A DNA stretch of 64,000 bases from contig DASVYC010000105.1 of the NCBI GenBank assembly GCA_036392375.1, positions 8,588 to 72,587 of the forward strand, read 5' to 3'. The stretch's first letter is position 1, and each line of letters begins with the position of its first letter. Under the pieces are notes generated by a model, which had not been told where the DNA came from, made no database searches, and was given only the letters and a program-made list of their open reading frames with translations. Made by a program: the position numbers and the translations under genes. Origin of the DNA: JAFEBO01 sp036392375. Its GTDB lineage: Bacteria; Planctomycetota; Phycisphaerae; Phycisphaerales; UBA1924. This document shows, piece after piece, positions 61,947 to 64,000 of this stretch.

Positions 61947-62035
61947 GCAACAGAATAGACCCACGACACCCCCACTCGGCAAAGCCGCCTCCGAGCGAGA
62001 CGTTGGATCCCCTGCACCCCTCCTCGCCTTTCCTT

Positions 62036-62041
62036 TACACT
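62036..62041 (+). promoter_or_regulatory. Probable -10 box of a leaderless dprA mRNA
   Basis: TACACT ends 6 bases before the dprA ATG at 62048. There is no Shine-Dalgarno sequence and no good -35 match. Confidence 0.4.
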
Positions 62042-62047
62042 TCCCCC

Positions 62048-63322
62048 ATGCACGTCGATGCTGCCACGCTCGCCCTGCTCCGCCTCACGCTCATCGAGAA
62101 TGTGGGGCCCGCCACCATCGCGCGGCTGCTCGCACAGGCCGGCTCGCCCGAGGCCGCCCTGCAACTCTCCGTCGCCGAGATCGATGCGACGCGCCCGAAA
62201 GGCTCCCGAGGCGGCGCCTCGGGCGAGTCGATCGTCGCCGGCATCCGGCACTCACAGTCACTGGCCGAGGAGGAGCTCGCCCGCGCTGACAAGCACCGCA
62301 TCCGCCTGGTGGGCATCCACGATCCGGGCTATCCCCAGTTGCTCCGCGAGATCCCCGACGCGCCACCCATCCTCTATTACAAAGGCTCGCTCGACGCGGT
62401 CGCGGGGCCGTCGCCCGGCTTTGGCGTCGGCATCGTCGGCAGCCGATCGTGCACCACCTACGGCCTGGAACAAACCACCCGCTTTGCCGCCGCCCTTGCC
62501 CGCAGCGGATTGGTCATCGTCAGCGGCGGGGCCCGCGGTATCGACACCGCCGCCCACCGCGCCGCGCTCATGCATCAAGGTCGCACCGTCGCCGTCATGG
62601 GCTGCGGGCTGGGGCACACATATCCCCCTGAGAATCAAGAGCTTTTCGAGCGCATCTGCACGCCCATCGGGAACGCTGCGGATCCGGAGGCTCCCGGCGG
62701 GATCCCTGGCGCGATCGTTTCCGAGCTGCCGATCGATACACCCCCGGACTCCCGCAACTTCCCGCGCCGCAACCGCATCATCTCGGGCCTCTCGCTGGGT
62801 GTGCTCGTGATCGAGGCCGCCCGCAAGTCGGGCGCGCTCATCACCGCGAAGATCGCCGCCGAGGAACACGGCCGCGAAGTCTGCGTGGTGCCCGGTCGGG
62901 TCGATTCGCCGTCGTCGGAAGGAAGCAACGACTTGCTCAAAGCCGGAGGGGCGGCATTCGTCACCGAACCCGGGGACGTGATCGCGCTCCTCCAGTCTGC
63001 GGCTCGGCATCAGCACGCCGGCACGCACGCCGCGCGCTTCCAGCCGCTCGTCGACACGAATAACACGCTGTTCGGTTCGGCACCAAACAGACGCGCCGCG
63101 TCGCGTGGGCAGACTCCGACCGACACACCCGATGTGACACCCGTTTCGATAGGGAATCCCGAACAAGTGAAGATCCTCGCGGCGCTCGAGATCGAGCGCA
63201 CGGCGGATGAACTCGCCGCCGCGGTGGGCCTGGACATCGTCAAGCTCCGTTCCCAACTGACTTTGCTGGAGATCGCCGGTCGGGTCCGTCGCCACGGCTC
63301 ACGCTTCGCACGGGTGCGATGA
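62048..63322 (+). CDS. dprA: DNA-processing protein DprA
   Basis: 424 residues from the ATG at 62048. Loads RecA on incoming single-stranded DNA during natural transformation. Domains: N-terminal helix-hairpin-helix-like part (LIENVGPATIARLLAQAG), the Rossmann core from about 105 (VGIVGSRSCTTYG, VIVSGGARGIDTAAHRAAL, TVAVMGCGLGHTYPPEN, FPRRNRIISGLS, VIEAARKSGALITAKIA, VCVVPG), a variable linker, and a C-terminal winged-helix (QVKILAALEIERTADELAAA). All core motifs are intact. It suggests competence, though no com genes are in the window. Confidence 0.96.
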   Translation: MHVDAATLALLRLTLIENVGPATIARLLAQAGSPEAALQLSVAEIDATRPKGSRGGASGESIVAGIRHSQSLAEEELARADKHRIRLVGIHDPGYPQLLREIPDAPPILYYKGSLDAVAGPSPGFGVGIVGSRSCTTYGLEQTTRFAAALARSGLVIVSGGARGIDTAAHRAALMHQGRTVAVMGCGLGHTYPPENQELFERICTPIGNAADPEAPGGIPGAIVSELPIDTPPDSRNFPRRNRIISGLSLGVLVIEAARKSGALITAKIAAEEHGREVCVVPGRVDSPSSEGSNDLLKAGGAAFVTEPGDVIALLQSAARHQHAGTHAARFQPLVDTNNTLFGSAPNRRAASRGQTPTDTPDVTPVSIGNPEQVKILAALEIERTADELAAAVGLDIVKLRSQLTLLEIAGRVRRHGSRFARVR

Positions 63323-63417
63323 ACCGTAAAGTCCTATAATATCAATGTTATTTTTGTTTCTGACGCACTCGAAGAGACCGCATGAGGCCTTTTTTGTCAT
63401 GGTCCGACGCGCAACCC

Positions 63418-63446
63418 TTGACACAAGGCGTGCGATCACTTACCTT
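63418..63446 (+). promoter_or_regulatory. Sigma70-type promoter with consensus -35
   Basis: TTGACA at 63418-63423, a 17-base spacer and TACCTT at 63441-63446, in an AT-rich stretch (63323-63509) unlike the rest of the window. It faces the open frame starting at 63510. Confidence 0.55.
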
Positions 63447-63509
63447 GTACCAAACAAATCGAAAGAAATTTGATCGGTTCAACTGACGCCAACCGACAAA
63501 CAGTGCACG

Positions 63510-64000
63510 ATGGAACCCGCCTTCTCGCCTATCCTTCGATTCGGTCCCGGTGGGGATTTCGTCGCGGACTACCGTCCGCGGCGGAACGGCGCCACCAGTC
63601 TTCGTCGGATCCAGCTCGCCGCGTCCACCGCGGCGTCGGGACTCCCGAACGAAGGGTTGCGTTTGGCAGCGGGGGACCATGTCGGCGGAGGATCGCTGGC
63701 TCACGTGCACACGGATGGCGAACAACGCTCGCGGCTCCTCGCGGCGTGGTGTCTGGCTGTTCGGGCTCTGGACGAGCTCGGCCCGGTTCTCGCGCGGCTC
63801 GGTGGTCCGATCGCCGGGGGCCGTTCGGATCGCCTCATGGAACTCAAGCCGTCGGTCGCGCGTTCGGGGTGCAACAGCACGGACGGTTCGGTGACGGGTA
63901 ACAGGGGATCGGTCGCCGCCCCGGCGCTGCAGTTGGTCGGGATCGAGCACGAGACCGGCGTCGATCGGGTGGACGGAAGTGGTGGGGTTGGTGGGGGTAG
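63510..64000 (+). CDS. Hypothetical protein, 3' end cut by window edge
   Basis: Open from an ATG at 63510 to the right edge, 163 codons without a stop, so the end is outside. The product starts MEPAFSPILRFGPGGDF and continues with a helical Leu/Ala/Arg-rich part (SRLLAAWCLAVRALDELGPVLARLGG), then a Gly/Ser-rich stretch. I recognise no family. In its favour: the frame is open to the edge and the promoter at 63418 faces it. Against it: no clear Shine-Dalgarno sequence, and other frames in this GC-rich stretch are also long. Confidence 0.5.
   Translation, partial: MEPAFSPILRFGPGGDFVADYRPRRNGATSLRRIQLAASTAASGLPNEGLRLAAGDHVGGGSLAHVHTDGEQRSRLLAAWCLAVRALDELGPVLARLGGPIAGGRSDRLMELKPSVARSGCNSTDGSVTGNRGSVAAPALQLVGIEHETGVDRVDGSGGVGGG

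Noticed and set aside
1..64000. tRNA and rRNA genes
   Set aside because: Both strands were scanned by eye for T-arm and rRNA signatures and none was convincing; a covariance search would be decisive.

Overview
The window reads as chromosomal DNA of a planctomycete, most likely class Phycisphaerae. The base composition is high in GC. There is a very large set of secreted proteins ending in a Cys-rich, paired EF-hand ('GC-type dockerin') tag, one Phycisphaera-style PEP-CTERM protein, a peptidoglycan gene (murA) and an NrfHA nitrite reductase. No phage, transposase, CRISPR array, rRNA or tRNA gene was recognised.

Bases 1-43922 form a secretome island. Twenty-three genes carry the same C-terminal tag: two calcium-loop motifs of the form DLNxDGxVDDxDF, joined by a CxDPxMPxGCP linker, with the protein ending in Cys-Pro, Cys-Glu or Cys-Gln. 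A truncated paralogue at the left edge is probably a 24th. The left arm (1-10408) is on the minus strand and the right arm (12267-43922) on the plus strand. The housekeeping gene lpdA sits at the turn. The cargo in front of the tag is very varied: a beta-lactamase-like hydrolase, an alpha/beta hydrolase, subtilisin and reprolysin proteases, a GH13 amylase, a glucose/sorbosone dehydrogenase, FG-GAP, Kelch-like and Ig-like folds, DUF642-like and DNRLRE-like domains, and several domains I do not recognise. Inside the island, one dehydrogenase-like protein without the tag is translationally coupled (ATGA overlap) to a PEP-CTERM protein, so two sorting systems meet there. No cohesin-like receptor is visible in the window.

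Bases 44083-63322 are ordinary chromosome: phhA, nrfHA, an amidohydrolase with a flavin-reductase-like partner, a 17-residue Lys-rich peptide gene, an FKBP lipoprotein, a metallophosphoesterase, a small DMT permease, an SGNH hydrolase, murA, a Ser/Thr kinase, an aldose epimerase, a Tat-exported amine oxidase, phosphofructokinase and dprA. Two copies of a hairpin-like intergenic repeat, several strong intrinsic terminators and an apparently orphan terminator next to nrfHA lie between them. The right edge carries the start of an unidentified gene behind a good sigma70-type promoter.

Most island genes have clear Shine-Dalgarno sequences. Several genes (15155, 51276, 54238, 62048) instead have a -10-like box 5-6 bases before the ATG and no Shine-Dalgarno, which suggests leaderless mRNAs.
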